From Streptomyces sp. NBC_01288 (GTDB lineage Bacteria > Actinomycetota > Actinomycetes > Streptomycetales > Streptomycetaceae), in the NCBI RefSeq assembly GCF_035982055.1, contig NZ_CP108427.1, forward strand, positions 5,393,001 to 5,457,000: 64,000 bases of DNA, written 5' to 3'. The notes below the pieces were generated by a model. The model was not told the origin of the DNA. It did no database searches and saw nothing but the letters and a program-made list of their open reading frames with translations. Position 1 is the first letter of the stretch. Every line of letters begins with the position of its first letter. Below are positions 1 through 8,152 of the stretch, piece after piece. The position numbers and the translations under genes are program-made.

Positions 1-57
1 TCGCCGTGACGGCAAGGGGCTTTGAGGAAGGGGCGCTTCGGGCTTCTTCGGGGGCGG

Positions 58-351
58 TCAGAACTCGTAGTCGGCGACGATCCATGTGGCGAACTCGCGC
101 CACAGCGCGACGCCGGCCTGGTGCGCGGGGTGTTCGATGTACCGCTTCAGGGCCTCGGGGTCGTCGACCGCCGAGTTGATCGCGAAGTCGTAGGCGATGG
201 GGCGGTCGCTGATGTTCCAGCCCAGCTCCCAGAAACGCAGTTCGTCGACCAGGTCGCCGAGCGGCCGGAAGGCCTCGACGCCGGCCACGACACGCGGGTC
301 GTCGCGCTCGACACCCTCGTTGAGCTTGAAGAGGACGAGGTGGCGGATCAT
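58..351 (-). CDS. Dabb-family (stress-responsive alpha/beta barrel) protein
   Basis: This 97-residue protein has the size and pattern of single-domain Dabb proteins. It opens with MIRHLVLFKL, the first barrel strand. The middle carries a segment around DRPIAYDFAINSAV, and the end has an HPAHQ segment before a final Trp-rich helix. Family members form dimeric ferredoxin-like barrels; some cyclise polyketides and others are stress proteins of unknown chemistry. No substrate can be assigned here. It reads away from a small membrane protein gene that starts 206 bp upstream on the same strand, so the two may be cotranscribed. The ATG start gives the usual family length. Confidence 0.85.
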   Translation of the reverse strand: MIRHLVLFKLNEGVERDDPRVVAGVEAFRPLGDLVDELRFWELGWNISDRPIAYDFAINSAVDDPEALKRYIEHPAHQAGVALWREFATWIVADYEF

Positions 352-380
352 CGCGCGCTCCTGGGTAGTCGGCTGTTTCG

Positions 381-557
381 CTACTGCGCCCCGTCGGCCA
401 GCCAGGTCATGAAGTCGCCGATGGCCTTCGCGGCGTCCGATATGCCCTCGAAGCCTATCTGGACGTAGTCGGCCGCCTTGGACGGGTCCGTGATGATCAC
501 GTACGACGCGAAGACCACGAGCAAGTAGACGACGATCTTCTTGGCGTTCACCGCCAT
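381..557 (-). CDS. Small single-span membrane protein, 58 aa
   Basis: This short gene has a good Shine-Dalgarno (GGGAGG, six to seven bases before the ATG). It encodes a 58-residue protein beginning MAVNAKKIVVYLLVVFASY. Residues about 6-22 form one hydrophobic helix. An acidic and amphipathic tail follows, ending in LADGAQ. The layout is that of a tail-exposed inner-membrane microprotein. I recall similar short proteins next to Dabb genes in Streptomyces but know no function. It lies between tRNA-Ser and the Dabb gene on the same strand. Confidence 0.6.
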   Translation of the reverse strand: MAVNAKKIVVYLLVVFASYVIITDPSKAADYVQIGFEGISDAAKAIGDFMTWLADGAQ

Positions 558-689
558 CGCGGCCTCCCGTGTGACTTCGTGCCCGTGGGCCCCCTGTTGC
601 CGGCGGTGAGTGTAACCTTCACGGCCCTTTTTTGGATCAATCAGGGATCAACGGTCCGCAGGTGAAGGGGTGTTGCCGCCGTCATGCAC

Positions 690-719
690 GAAGGGCCCCG
701 TCTCTCGACGGGGCCCTTC
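690..719 (-). terminator. Hairpin downstream of tRNA-Ser(CGA)
   Basis: Two perfect 12-base arms (690-701 and 708-719, core AAGGGCCCCG) enclose a 6-base loop. The hairpin sits immediately 3' of the tRNA-Ser gene on the minus strand. There is no long U tract, as is common for Streptomyces terminators. A very similar stem follows the other tRNA-Ser in this window, at 39301-39334. Confidence 0.75.
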
Positions 720-724
720 AGAAG

Positions 725-809
725 CGGTAGCGGAGGGATTTGAACCCTCGGTGACTTGCGCCACACTCGCTTTCGAGGCGAGCTCCTTCGGCCGCTCGGA
801 CACGCTACC
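725..809 (-). tRNA. tRNA-Ser, anticodon CGA
   Basis: The 85-nt cloverleaf has a GGTAGCG/CGCTACC acceptor stem and discriminator G. The anticodon loop CTCGAAA gives anticodon CGA, which reads UCG. The extended variable arm is typical of class II serine tRNAs, and the T loop is GTTCAAATC. No CCA is encoded, as usual in Streptomyces. Confidence 0.95.
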
Positions 810-889
810 GAGAGAGACCTTACAACAAGGTGGGGCGTGGTTTGAAATCGGTAATCGGAGGCCCGAGACAGGGGCTGCCACCGGTCCCG

Positions 890-1321
890 CTACCGGTCCC
901 GGAAGAACTCCGTGAGCAGGTGGGCGCACTCGTCCGCGAGGACGCCCTCGATGACCTCGGGGCGGTGGTTGAGCCGGCGGTCGCGGACGACGTCGAAGAG
1001 TGAGCCGGCCGCGCCGGCCTTCTCGTCGCGGGCGCCGTAGACGACCCGGTCGACCCGGGACTGCACCAGCGCGCCCGCGCACATCGTGCAGGGTTCGAGG
1101 GTGACGACGAGCGTGCAGCCGGACAGCCGCCACTCACCTGTGTGAGCGGCGGCCCTGCGGATCGCGAGGACCTCGGCGTGCGCCGTCGGATCGCCGGTGG
1201 CCTCGCGTTCGTTGTGCCCGGTGGCGAGCACGGTCGTACCGTCCGGGGACAGCACGACCGCGCCGACCGGGACGTCGCCGCCCCGGGCGGCCTGTCCGGC
1301 CTCGTCGAGGGCGAGCCGCAT
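890..1321 (-). CDS. tadA: tRNA-specific adenosine-34 deaminase
   Basis: This enzyme deaminates A34 to inosine in the anticodon of tRNA-Arg(ACG), which allows CGN decoding. The 143-residue CDA-fold protein shows the zinc ligands clearly. HAE at about residues 48-50 supplies the first ligand and the catalytic Glu. The PCTMC motif near residues 77-81 supplies the two Cys ligands. The ATG at 1321 is 56 bases from the preceding gene. The frame stays open upstream without a convincing start codon (VRDRWRAA precedes it), so the true N-terminus may be slightly longer. It follows the TIGR03941 protein gene on the same strand, the usual actinobacterial pairing. Confidence 0.93.
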   Translation of the reverse strand: MRLALDEAGQAARGGDVPVGAVVLSPDGTTVLATGHNEREATGDPTAHAEVLAIRRAAAHTGEWRLSGCTLVVTLEPCTMCAGALVQSRVDRVVYGARDEKAGAAGSLFDVVRDRRLNHRPEVIEGVLADECAHLLTEFFRDR

Positions 1322-1377
1322 CGCGGCCCGCCAACGGTCGCGTACCGGGTCCGGAGTCCCTTCTGTGCGTGCTGTGG

Positions 1378-1917
1378 TCAGCGGACGGTCTCCAGGACCT
1401 CCGAGGCCCCCAGGGCCTCGGCGATGGAACTCAGCGCGTCGTCCGCGTCGAGGAGCAGCAGCTCCTTCTCGCCGACGCCCAGGTCGTCCAGGATCTGGCG
1501 GTCACCGACCGGGCTGTGCGGAACGGCCTCGGCCGAGGAGGTGCCGTCCTCGTCGTCGTCCTCCTCCTCGGTGTCACCGTCCTCGGTGCCGTCGAGGTCG
1601 AGGGAGTCCAGATCGACGGCGTCGTCGTCGTCCGGATCCCGTCCGAGCAGCTCGTCGGTGAGCAGGATCTCGCCGTACGAGCTGCGGGCTGCGGCAGCGG
1701 CGTCCGAGACGTAGATCCGAGGGTCGTCCTCGCCATCGACGCGGACGACGCCGAACCAGGCGTCCTCCTGCTCGATGAGCACCAGCACCGTGTCGTCCTC
1801 GGGCGAGGCTTCACGGGCCAGTGTGGCCAGGTCCGACATGCTCTCGACATCGTCGAGCTCTGTGTCGCTCGCTTCCCACCCGTCTTCGGTGCGCGCGAGC
1901 AGTGCGGCGAAGTACAC
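1378..1917 (-). CDS. tRNA adenosine deaminase-associated protein (TIGR03941-like)
   Basis: The family is named only for its fixed position beside tadA in actinobacteria; its biochemical role is unknown. The body begins YFAALLARTEDGW. A very acidic, Asp/Glu-rich stretch follows (about residues 110-140, EEEDDDED), then a conserved C-terminal helix. I prefer the GTG at 1917, because GGGAGAG lies five bases upstream and it gives the family's usual N-terminus. An in-frame ATG at 1938 would add seven residues but lacks a ribosome site. The acidic tract suggests interaction with a basic or RNA-binding partner, which is inference. It is the probable first gene of the tadA operon. Confidence 0.85.
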   Translation of the reverse strand: MYFAALLARTEDGWEASDTELDDVESMSDLATLAREASPEDDTVLVLIEQEDAWFGVVRVDGEDDPRIYVSDAAAAARSSYGEILLTDELLGRDPDDDDAVDLDSLDLDGTEDGDTEEEDDDEDGTSSAEAVPHSPVGDRQILDDLGVGEKELLLLDADDALSSIAEALGASEVLETVR

Positions 1918-2160
1918 CGTGACTCTCCCACTGGTCATAGGTGTGCCGGTTGGAGGTCCCCCCGGCTGAGGCTGCGGGCGGGGAGAGCTCGTGCTCCGAG
2001 CCCCACCCACTCGGAATCGTGGCAGAAACAAGGCGCTCAGGGGACGTCTTCGGCTCCCTGTGTCCGCCCGTTTTGATCGACCACCAGCGGGATCGTACGC
2101 GGCGATCGCCTTACACACGCACCCGGTTGGGCTTACAAAGTGCTGTGAGACAGGCCTCGA

Positions 2161-2355
2161 CTACCAGCGGAACGTGCGCATACGCATGGCGTGGCGCAGC
2201 CGCGCGACCTTGGCGCGGCGGGGCTGGACCCGGTCGCGCAGCTCGCGCGCCTCGGTCAGCTCGCGCAGGAACTGGGCCCGGCGCCGCCTGCGCTCGGCCT
2301 CGGTCTCCCGGCTGTCGTGCTGTGACGGGTCCTCGTGGGACTCACGCTCAGGCAT
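2161..2355 (-). CDS. Conserved small basic protein, 64 aa
   Basis: The protein starts MPERESHEDPSQHD and continues into a strongly basic, helical run (ETEAERRRRRAQFL). It ends in MRMRTFRW. Small proteins of this layout sit beside upp in Streptomyces as far as I recall, with no assigned function. The frame stays open far upstream, but that part is antisense to upp, so only this 64-codon tail is supported. It is divergent from upp and shares its promoter region of about 95 bp. Confidence 0.6.
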   Translation of the reverse strand: MPERESHEDPSQHDSRETEAERRRRRAQFLRELTEARELRDRVQPRRAKVARLRHAMRMRTFRW

Positions 2356-2451
2356 CGGTTCACCACCCCGTTCCGTCCCTCCCACTTTCCCCCGGACGGG
2401 CGGTTTGATGCCAACGCGAGCAGGCACGGAGCGGCGGCTACTGTTGTGGAC

Positions 2452-3087
2452 ATGCGTCTCCACGTCGTCGACCACCCCCTGGTCGCCCACAAGCTCACCA
2501 CGCTGCGCGACCGGCGCACCGACTCCGCGACCTTCCGCCGCCTCGCCGACGAGCTGGTCACCCTGCTCGCCTACGAGGCCACGCGCGACGTGCGCACCGA
2601 ACAGGTGGACATCACGACGCCGGTCTCCCCGACCACCGGCGTCAAGCTGTCCTACCCGCGTCCCCTGGTCGTGCCGATCCTGCGGGCCGGTCTCGGCATG
2701 CTGGACGGCATGGTCCGGCTGCTGCCCTCCGCCGAGGTGGGCTTCATGGGCATGGTGCGCGACGAGGAGACCCTCCAGGCCTCCACGTACGCCACGCGCA
2801 TGCCGGAGGACCTCTCCGGCCGCCAGGTGTACGTCCTGGACCCGATGCTGGCCACCGGCGGCACCCTGGTCGCCGCGATCCGCGAGCTGATCAAGCGCGG
2901 CGCCGACGACGTGACGGCCGTGGTCCTGCTCGCCGCCCCCGAGGGCGTCGAGGTCATGGAACGCGAACTGGCGGGCACCCCGGTGACCGTCGTGACGGCC
3001 TCGGTCGACGAGCGCCTGAACGAGCACGGCTACATCGTCCCGGGCCTGGGCGACGCGGGCGACCGCCTCTACGGCGCGGCCGAGTAG
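2452..3087 (+). CDS. upp: Uracil phosphoribosyltransferase
   Basis: Upp converts uracil and PRPP to UMP in pyrimidine salvage. The 211-residue protein aligns over the full expected length. It shows the PRTase core with the PRPP loop VLDPMLATGGT near residues 123-133, the conserved YPRPLVVPILRAGLGM segment, and the uracil-binding C-terminal EHGYIVPGLGDAGDR. The start is the ATG at 2452, giving MRLHVVDHPL; upstream frame extension is not conserved-looking. It is monocistronic, followed at once by a strong hairpin. Confidence 0.97.
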   Translation: MRLHVVDHPLVAHKLTTLRDRRTDSATFRRLADELVTLLAYEATRDVRTEQVDITTPVSPTTGVKLSYPRPLVVPILRAGLGMLDGMVRLLPSAEVGFMGMVRDEETLQASTYATRMPEDLSGRQVYVLDPMLATGGTLVAAIRELIKRGADDVTAVVLLAAPEGVEVMERELAGTPVTVVTASVDERLNEHGYIVPGLGDAGDRLYGAAE

Positions 3088-3095
3088 GACTCCGT

Positions 3096-3147
3096 CAACA
3101 CCCGATTCCCGTACGGCTCTTACCCGCCGTACGGGAATCGGGTGTTG
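3096..3147. terminator. Strong bidirectional terminator between upp and the LytR_C gene
   Basis: Perfect 21-base arms (3096-3116 and 3127-3147) surround a 10-base loop. The hairpin starts nine bases after the upp stop codon and lies between convergent genes, so it probably serves both strands. Confidence 0.88.
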
Positions 3148-3213
3148 TCGTAGCACTGCGGTCCTACGACAGCTCTCGTACGGCTGCTCTCGTACGACCC
3201 TGCTCTCGTACGG

Positions 3214-3858
3214 CTACGAGCACGCCTTCGGTGACGCACTGGCCGTCGGCTCGGGTCCGGCCAGCGCGGCCAGGGCCTTGTCGGCGGCCGCCTTCGCCGT
3301 GAGGTTCTTGAAGGCGGCGCCGATGACGAGGTCGACCGCGGTGCCCTTGCGGGTGGCCTCGGTGCGGCGCTCGGCGCCGGTCAGCTGGGTGGCGAGGACG
3401 GGCAGCGAGGTGTCGAGGGCGGAGGCGGGGCCGAGCAGCACGCCGGTGCCCTTGACCTTCTTGTCCCACTGCGCGGACGCGTTGCCCACGTCACCGATCT
3501 GGAAGCCGCGCTTCTTCAGTTCGTCGGCGGTCGACTTGGCGAGGCCGCTGCGAGGGGTGGCGTTGTAGACGTTCACGGTGATCTGGGCCGGCTTCGGTAC
3601 GGCGGCGTCGGCGCTGGGTGACGGGCTCGCCTTGGTCGCGCAGTCGGCCTTGGGGCCGGCCGCCGCGGCCTGCTTGCCGCCACCGGTGAAGACGTCGATG
3701 AGCTGCAACGTGCCCCACCCGCCCACACCCAGTACGGCGACGGACGCGACCACCATGAGGACGAGCCTCCCGCGGCGCCGCGGACGGCGCATACGCGGGT
3801 ATTTGTCCCCCGTGATCCGGTACTGGCCGCCCATGCCTGGGGGAGTCAGCATGCTCAT
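3214..3858 (-). CDS. Membrane-anchored LytR C-terminal domain protein
   Basis: The 214-residue protein has a basic cytoplasmic N-terminus (PRMRRPRRRGR). One transmembrane helix follows at about residues 32-52, then a Pro/Ser-rich linker. An extracytoplasmic LytR_C-type domain begins near ITVNVYNATPRSGLA and contains KRGFQIGDVGN and VDLVIGAAFKNL. LytR_C domains accompany cell-wall glycopolymer ligases, but the LCP catalytic domain is absent here, so an accessory envelope role is likely. ATGs at 3858 and 3852 are both possible; neither has a clear ribosome site. Confidence 0.8.
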   Translation of the reverse strand: MSMLTPPGMGGQYRITGDKYPRMRRPRRRGRLVLMVVASVAVLGVGGWGTLQLIDVFTGGGKQAAAAGPKADCATKASPSPSADAAVPKPAQITVNVYNATPRSGLAKSTADELKKRGFQIGDVGNASAQWDKKVKGTGVLLGPASALDTSLPVLATQLTGAERRTEATRKGTAVDLVIGAAFKNLTAKAAADKALAALAGPEPTASASPKACS

Positions 3859-3981
3859 GAGCGCAGCGTAGTGCGCCCGGGCGGCGATGCCTACTAGATG
3901 ATCATTCGACAGCGCCGAGACCAACCCGAAAGGACGAACCTCGGGTCCGGGTCGGCCCCGGCGAGTGAGCCGAAGGGGCGC

Positions 3982-4049
3982 GCCTGTGTCGAGAGATCGA
4001 GCGCGCGGAGGCCCGAAGGGTCGAGCACGGTCGGGCTCTCGACACAGGC
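3982..4049. repeat. Intergenic inverted repeat with 14-bp arms
   Basis: GCCTGTGTCGAGAG (3982-3995) is matched perfectly by CTCTCGACACAGGC (4036-4049) across a 40-base spacer. It lies between the gene ending at 4099 and the LytR_C gene, both on the minus strand. It could act as a terminator or attenuator, or be a dispersed palindromic element. There is no coding potential. Confidence 0.55.
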
Positions 4050-4098
4050 TTTGGTGCCCCCGGAGGCGAACCGAGCCTCAAAAAAAGGGGGGTGCCGC

Positions 4099-4395
4099 TC
4101 AGTCCAGCTCAAGAACACGCGCGTGGAGCACCTGGCGCTGTTGCAGCGCGGCGCGGACCGCCCGGTGGAGCCCGTCCTCCAGGTACAGGTCGCCCTGCCA
4201 CTTCACGACGTGCGCGAAGAGGTCGCCGTAGAAGGTCGAGTCCTCGGCGAGGAGGGTTTCCAGGTCGAGCTGGCCCTTGGTCGTCACGAGCTGATCGAGG
4301 CGGACCGGGCGCGGCGCGACATCCGCCCACTGCCGGGTGCTCTCCCGGCCGTGGTCGGGGTACGGCCGGCCGTTTCCGATGCGCTTGAAGATCAC
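4099..4395 (-). CDS. Conserved actinobacterial protein, 98 aa, sometimes labelled VapB-like
   Basis: Starting at a GTG, the protein reads MIFKRIGNGRPYPDH and ends in a helix containing YLEDGLHRAVRAALQ. The DGxHR pattern near the end resembles the substrate motif of ParB/sulfiredoxin-like folds. I recall automated pipelines naming this family a VapB-type antitoxin. No toxin gene is adjacent, and the protein lacks an obvious swapped-hairpin DNA-binding start, so I do not adopt that label. It is divergent from the HerA-like ATPase, with about 105 bp between starts. Confidence 0.7.
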   Translation of the reverse strand: MIFKRIGNGRPYPDHGRESTRQWADVAPRPVRLDQLVTTKGQLDLETLLAEDSTFYGDLFAHVVKWQGDLYLEDGLHRAVRAALQQRQVLHARVLELD

Positions 4396-4500
4396 ACGGA
4401 AAGCCTACCGGTCATGACGTTCCGGGCGCAGCCATGGAGACGGAGTGCGACGCTGGAAAAGATGCCGTAAAGCCGGGCAAAACGGGAACAGGGGCCTGAT

Positions 4501-6030
4501 ATGAGTGACAGCGAGACGATCGCCGCCGGGTACGCCTTCACAGGACCTGCACTCGACCTGGGGGCCCTGTTGTGGGACGGGGCCTGTCTGCCCGACGCGC
4601 AGATCCGCATCCCCCTCCCGATGCTCAACCGCCACGGCCTCGTCGCGGGCGCCACCGGCACCGGCAAGACCAAGACCCTCCAGCTCATCGCCGAGCAGCT
4701 CTCGGCGCAGGGCGTGCCGGTGTTCCTCGCGGATGTGAAGGGCGATGTGTCGGGCATCTCGGCGCCCGGCGTCACGAACGACAAGGTCGCGGGGCGGGCC
4801 GCCGAGGTGAAGCAGCAGTGGACGGCGACCGGCTTTCCGGCGGAGTTCTACGCCCTCGGAGGCATCGGTCACGGCATCCCCGTCCGGGCCACGATCACCG
4901 GCTTCGGCCCGGTCCTGCTCTCCAAGGTGCTTCAGCTCAACCAGACCCAGGAGCAGTCCCTCGGCCTGCTCTTCCACTACGCCGACACCAAGGGCCTGGA
5001 GCTGATCGACCTCAAGGACCTGCGGGCGGTCGTCACCTTCCTGACCTCGGACGAGGGCAAGCCGGAACTGAGGAACATCGGCGGCCTGTCCACCGCCACG
5101 GCCGGCGTGATCCTGCGCTCCCTCACCGCGTTCGAGGCACAGGGCATGGCCGACTTCTTCGGTGAGCCGGACTTCGACACCAGCGAGCTGCTGCGTACGG
5201 CGTCGGACGGCCGGGGCATGGTCTCCGTCCTCGAACTCCCCGCCGTCCAGGACAGACCGCAGCTCTTCTCGACCTTCCTGATGTGGATGCTCGCCGACCT
5301 CTTCCACGACCTCCCGGAGGTCGGAGACGCCGAGAAGCCGAAGCTCGTCTTCTTCTTCGACGAGGCGCACCTGCTCTTCAACGACGCGTCCAAGGCCTTC
5401 CTGGACTCCATCACGCAGACCGTCCGCCTCATTCGCTCGAAAGGGGTCGGCGTCTTCTTCGTGACCCAGACCCCGAAGGACGTACCGGGCGACGTCCTGG
5501 CCCAGCTCGGCAACCGCGTCCAGCACGCGCTGCGCGCCTTCACCCCGGACGACCAGAAGGCGTTGAAGGCAACGGTGAAGACCTTCCCGAACTCCTCCTA
5601 CGACCTGGAGGAGATCCTGACGGGCCTGGGCACAGGCGAAGCCGTGGTGACGGTCCTGAGCGAGAACGGCGCCCCGACGCCCGTCGCCGTCACCCGCTTG
5701 CGCGCCCCCGAGTCCCTGATGGGCCCGATCGCCGCGGCGACCCTCGACGCGGCGGTCAAGTCCTCGTCCCTCTACGGCCGTTACGCACAGGCTGTGGACC
5801 GCGAGTCGGCGTACGAGAAGCTGACGTCCCGCCCCCAGGAGACACCGGAGACACCGGAGACACCGAAGGCGGCTGCCAAGTCGGCTCCGAAGGCGCCCAA
5901 GGAGGACGAGTCGATGGTCCAACAGGTCGTAGGCAGCGGCATGTTCAAGTCCCTGGCGCGATCGGTCGGCACCCAGATCGGCCGCGAGATCACCCGCTCC
6001 CTCTTCGGCACGGCCCGGCGGAAGCGCTAG
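4501..6030 (+). CDS. HerA-like P-loop ATPase (DUF853 family)
   Basis: This 509-residue member of the FtsK/HerA superfamily carries a Walker A GATGTGKT at residues 50-57. The Walker B is LVFFFDEAH at about 280-288. A sensor-like segment follows near FFVTQTPKDVPGDVL. The acidic/Pro-rich tail (ETPETPETPK, a short in-frame repeat) precedes a conserved C-terminal helix rich in basic residues. Family members are hexameric DNA pumps by homology, but the DUF853 branch has no established substrate. No NurA nuclease lies beside it. The ATG at 4501 fits the family start. Confidence 0.9.
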   Translation: MSDSETIAAGYAFTGPALDLGALLWDGACLPDAQIRIPLPMLNRHGLVAGATGTGKTKTLQLIAEQLSAQGVPVFLADVKGDVSGISAPGVTNDKVAGRAAEVKQQWTATGFPAEFYALGGIGHGIPVRATITGFGPVLLSKVLQLNQTQEQSLGLLFHYADTKGLELIDLKDLRAVVTFLTSDEGKPELRNIGGLSTATAGVILRSLTAFEAQGMADFFGEPDFDTSELLRTASDGRGMVSVLELPAVQDRPQLFSTFLMWMLADLFHDLPEVGDAEKPKLVFFFDEAHLLFNDASKAFLDSITQTVRLIRSKGVGVFFVTQTPKDVPGDVLAQLGNRVQHALRAFTPDDQKALKATVKTFPNSSYDLEEILTGLGTGEAVVTVLSENGAPTPVAVTRLRAPESLMGPIAAATLDAAVKSSSLYGRYAQAVDRESAYEKLTSRPQETPETPETPKAAAKSAPKAPKEDESMVQQVVGSGMFKSLARSVGTQIGREITRSLFGTARRKR

Positions 6031-6060
6031 CCCCCGCCGGGCCGTGCCGTCTACGGCAGG

Positions 6061-6183
6061 TCAGCGCGCCCGTTCCTCCGGGGGCCGCTGCGGCTCGGTT
6101 CGGCGGGCTTCCGGCTTGGGTGCGTTGCGGACGGCCTCCGCGCGCAACAGGGCGCGCAGGACCGCGTACGGGTCGATGGGCAT
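6061..6183 (-). CDS. Possible small basic protein, 40 aa
   Basis: An ATG at 6183 with AGGA eight bases upstream opens a 40-codon frame beginning MPIDPYAVLRALLRAEAVRN. The tail is rich in Pro, Arg and Glu and ends EERAR. The N-terminal half could form an amphipathic helix. It lies antisense-convergent to the HerA-like gene, directly downstream of it. Similar 40-60 residue proteins occur at this position in Streptomyces as I remember, but the function is unknown. Confidence 0.45.
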   Translation of the reverse strand: MPIDPYAVLRALLRAEAVRNAPKPEARRTEPQRPPEERAR

Positions 6184-6237
6184 GGCTGTGTTCCTAGCGT
6201 CGCGGTGACGGGTTGACCTCGGGGGACGGTCGGTCCG

Positions 6238-6576
6238 TCAGCAGCGCAGGACCACGGTGCGCAGAGCGCGGAGGGTGTACGACGGCCGGGGCGGCGCGGG
6301 GAAGGAGCGCACCCGGGAGGCCGGGGACGCCGGGCCGGGCGCGGGGCGCAGCGGCACGGCGGGCCGGTGGACGGCGAGGGAGAGGGGCCGTAGGGCAGCG
6401 GCAGCCGTGTCGAGGACGTCGTACTCGAAGGTCGTCTCCACGGACGACGACGCGACCGGCGTCGCGCGCATCTCGGCGTGGGTGCCCGGGACGAGCAGGG
6501 CGAGCAGCAGCACGAGGGCCCGCAGCCAGGCGCGGCTGCGGGGGAGGCTGTGTGCGGGGCGCACCCTCGTGCTCAT
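6238..6576 (-). CDS. Putative secreted protein, 112 aa
   Basis: A GGGAG nine bases before the ATG supports the start. The product has a twin-basic N-terminus. A hydrophobic signal segment follows (LRALVLLLALLVPGTHAEM, about residues 18-36), with a likely cleavage site after THA. The mature part is rich in Ala, Pro and Arg with no recognisable domain. It ends in a single Cys as the last residue. The function is unknown. Confidence 0.55.
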   Translation of the reverse strand: MSTRVRPAHSLPRSRAWLRALVLLLALLVPGTHAEMRATPVASSSVETTFEYDVLDTAAAALRPLSLAVHRPAVPLRPAPGPASPASRVRSFPAPPRPSYTLRALRTVVLRC

Positions 6577-6654
6577 GGAAAGTCATCTCCCAGCGGCCGT
6601 GCGGCGTTCATCGCGGCGGGCGCGTAAACCGCCCGCACGGCCTACCGACGAGCG

Positions 6655-7323
6655 TCACAGGGACTGGGGCACCTGCTTGGCGTGGCTCCTCATCCGGACG
6701 GCCGTGACGATCTCGACGACGCCGACCGCGACCAGCCAGATGCCGCAGACGAGGGTGAGGACGGCGACCGAGCGGAACGGGGAGTCGATCAGCACGATGC
6801 CGGCGATGAAGGTGACGATCCCGAGGAAGATCTGCCAGCCGCGGGCGGGCATCGTCCGGTCGTGGATCGCGGCCAGGGTCTGCGTGATGCCCCGGATCAG
6901 CCAGCCGATGCCGATCCACAGGGCGAGCAGCAGGATCGACTGCATCGGCCCGCGGAAGCAGAACAGGCCCAGCACGATCGACAGCGCGCCGCTGATGAAC
7001 GCCAGCACACGCAGCGAGGTCGCCCGGTGCGTGCCGAAGGCGGCGACCAGCTGGAAGACACCGCTGATCAGGAGATAGACGCCGAAGAGGATCCCGGCGG
7101 CGAAGAGGGACGCGCCGGGCCATACGAGGACCAGCACGCCGAGGACGAGGGACGCGACGCCGGTGAGCAGGACGACCTGCCAGGCGGCTTGGGAGAGGGC
7201 GAAGAGGGGCCCTTCGAATTCCGGTTCCGGCTCGTCACGGTGGGCGCGCGGGACACGGGTGTCGTGGGCGTGGCGGTCGTCGAACTCCGGGCCCCTGAAG
7301 GGGCCGCTCGGTGCCTCGGTCAT
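6655..7323 (-). CDS. HdeD/DUF308-family membrane protein
   Basis: The 222-residue protein has a charged cytoplasmic N-terminus followed by six hydrophobic helices between about residues 45 and 210. The paired-helix pattern is typical of HdeD (DUF308), for example LVLGVLVLVWPGAS and LSIVLGLFCFRGP. HdeD proteins are linked to acid or envelope stress in proteobacteria; the role in Streptomyces is not established. The ATG at 7323 is preferred because sequence upstream in the same frame is low-complexity. It is followed by the secreted small protein on the same strand. Confidence 0.85.
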   Translation of the reverse strand: MTEAPSGPFRGPEFDDRHAHDTRVPRAHRDEPEPEFEGPLFALSQAAWQVVLLTGVASLVLGVLVLVWPGASLFAAGILFGVYLLISGVFQLVAAFGTHRATSLRVLAFISGALSIVLGLFCFRGPMQSILLLALWIGIGWLIRGITQTLAAIHDRTMPARGWQIFLGIVTFIAGIVLIDSPFRSVAVLTLVCGIWLVAVGVVEIVTAVRMRSHAKQVPQSL

Positions 7324-7451
7324 GGTCCATGTTTTGACCGGGGGCGGACTGCCCGCCACCGGGGCGGGCCACCTGGCTGACGGGAGTGCCGGGGGTGTCG
7401 GGGTTCTAGGGGGTCGTATTCCGACTGCGGGTGCGTGGTGGGGGCTGGTCG

Positions 7452-7501
7452 CGCCCGCGCGGCGGCGCCGCATATCGACACAGCCCCGCGCCCCTAGGGG
7501 G
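7452..7501 (-). repeat. Dispersed 50-bp hairpin-bearing intergenic repeat, copy A
   Basis: Read on the minus strand, this element begins CCCCCTAGGGGCGCGGGGCT and ends CGCGCGGGCG. It matches 42081-42130 at 49 of 50 positions. The CCCCCTAGGGG core is a self-complementary palindrome. It sits between the HhH-GPD gene and the HdeD-type gene. Elements of this type are scattered through Streptomyces intergenic regions in my experience. Confidence 0.75.
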
Positions 7502-7531
7502 CTGAGGTGGGGCAGGGTGCAGAGGCGGGGT

Positions 7532-8128
7532 CTACTTGCCGGCGGCTGCCTTCGCTGCCTTGGCCGCGGCCTTCATCTCCTGTTTGTGGGCGCGGACCTT
7601 GGCCAGCGACTCGGGCCCGGTGATGTCGGCGACGGAACGGTAGGACTTCGCCTCGCCGTACGCCCCGGCGGCCTCCCGCCACCCCTTCGGCGTGACCCCG
7701 AGCTGCTTGCCGAGCAGGGCGAGGAAGATCTGCGCCTTCTGCTTCCCGAACCCGGGCAACTCCTCAAGCCGCTTGAGCAGCTCGGCACCCGTACCGACGC
7801 CCTCCCAGACACCGCTCGCGTCCCCGTCGTAGTGCTCGACGAGGTACTGGCACAACTGCTGGATCCGCTTGGCCATGGATCCCGGGTAGCGATGCACGGC
7901 GGGCTTCTCGGAGAGCAGCGCCACGAAGGCCTCGGGGTCGCGGGCGGCGATCTCCTGCGCGTCCAGATCGGTGGCCCCGAGCCGGTCGGCGATCGTCCGC
8001 GGCCCCTTGAACGCCCACTCCATCGGCACCTGCTGATCGAGCAGCATCCCCACCAGCGCGGCGAGCGGGGAACGGCCGAGGAGTTCGTCGGCGGCGGGGT
8101 CCTGGGCGAGGTGAAGGGTTGCGTCCAT
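7532..8128 (-). CDS. HhH-GPD-type base-excision repair protein
   Basis: This 198-residue protein belongs to the helix-hairpin-helix DNA glycosylase superfamily. The hairpin is seen as LEELPGFGKQKAQIFLALLG near residues 120-139. The N-terminal helices include LVGMLLDQQVPMEWAFKGP, the family substrate-pocket region. A basic Ala/Lys-rich tail (AAAKAAKAAAGK) may bind DNA non-specifically. The [4Fe-4S] Cys cluster of Nth-type enzymes is absent. Which base is removed cannot be told from the sequence. Confidence 0.85.
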   Translation of the reverse strand: MDATLHLAQDPAADELLGRSPLAALVGMLLDQQVPMEWAFKGPRTIADRLGATDLDAQEIAARDPEAFVALLSEKPAVHRYPGSMAKRIQQLCQYLVEHYDGDASGVWEGVGTGAELLKRLEELPGFGKQKAQIFLALLGKQLGVTPKGWREAAGAYGEAKSYRSVADITGPESLAKVRAHKQEMKAAAKAAKAAAGK

Positions 8129-8152
8129 GGGTCGATGATGGCGCGTGCGGGT

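Noticed and set aside
2161..3156. 331-codon minus frame across upp
   Set aside because: Only the last 64 codons lie outside upp and look coding; the remainder is antisense to upp.
4099..4395. VapBC toxin-antitoxin module
   Set aside because: No PIN-domain toxin lies beside this gene, and the protein does not show a VapB DNA-binding start.
4405..5922. 505-codon minus-strand frame
   Set aside because: It is antisense to the HerA-like ATPase, which has clear Walker motifs.
4501..6030. HerA-NurA or similar anti-phage pair
   Set aside because: The ATPase has no nuclease partner nearby and belongs to the common DUF853 branch.
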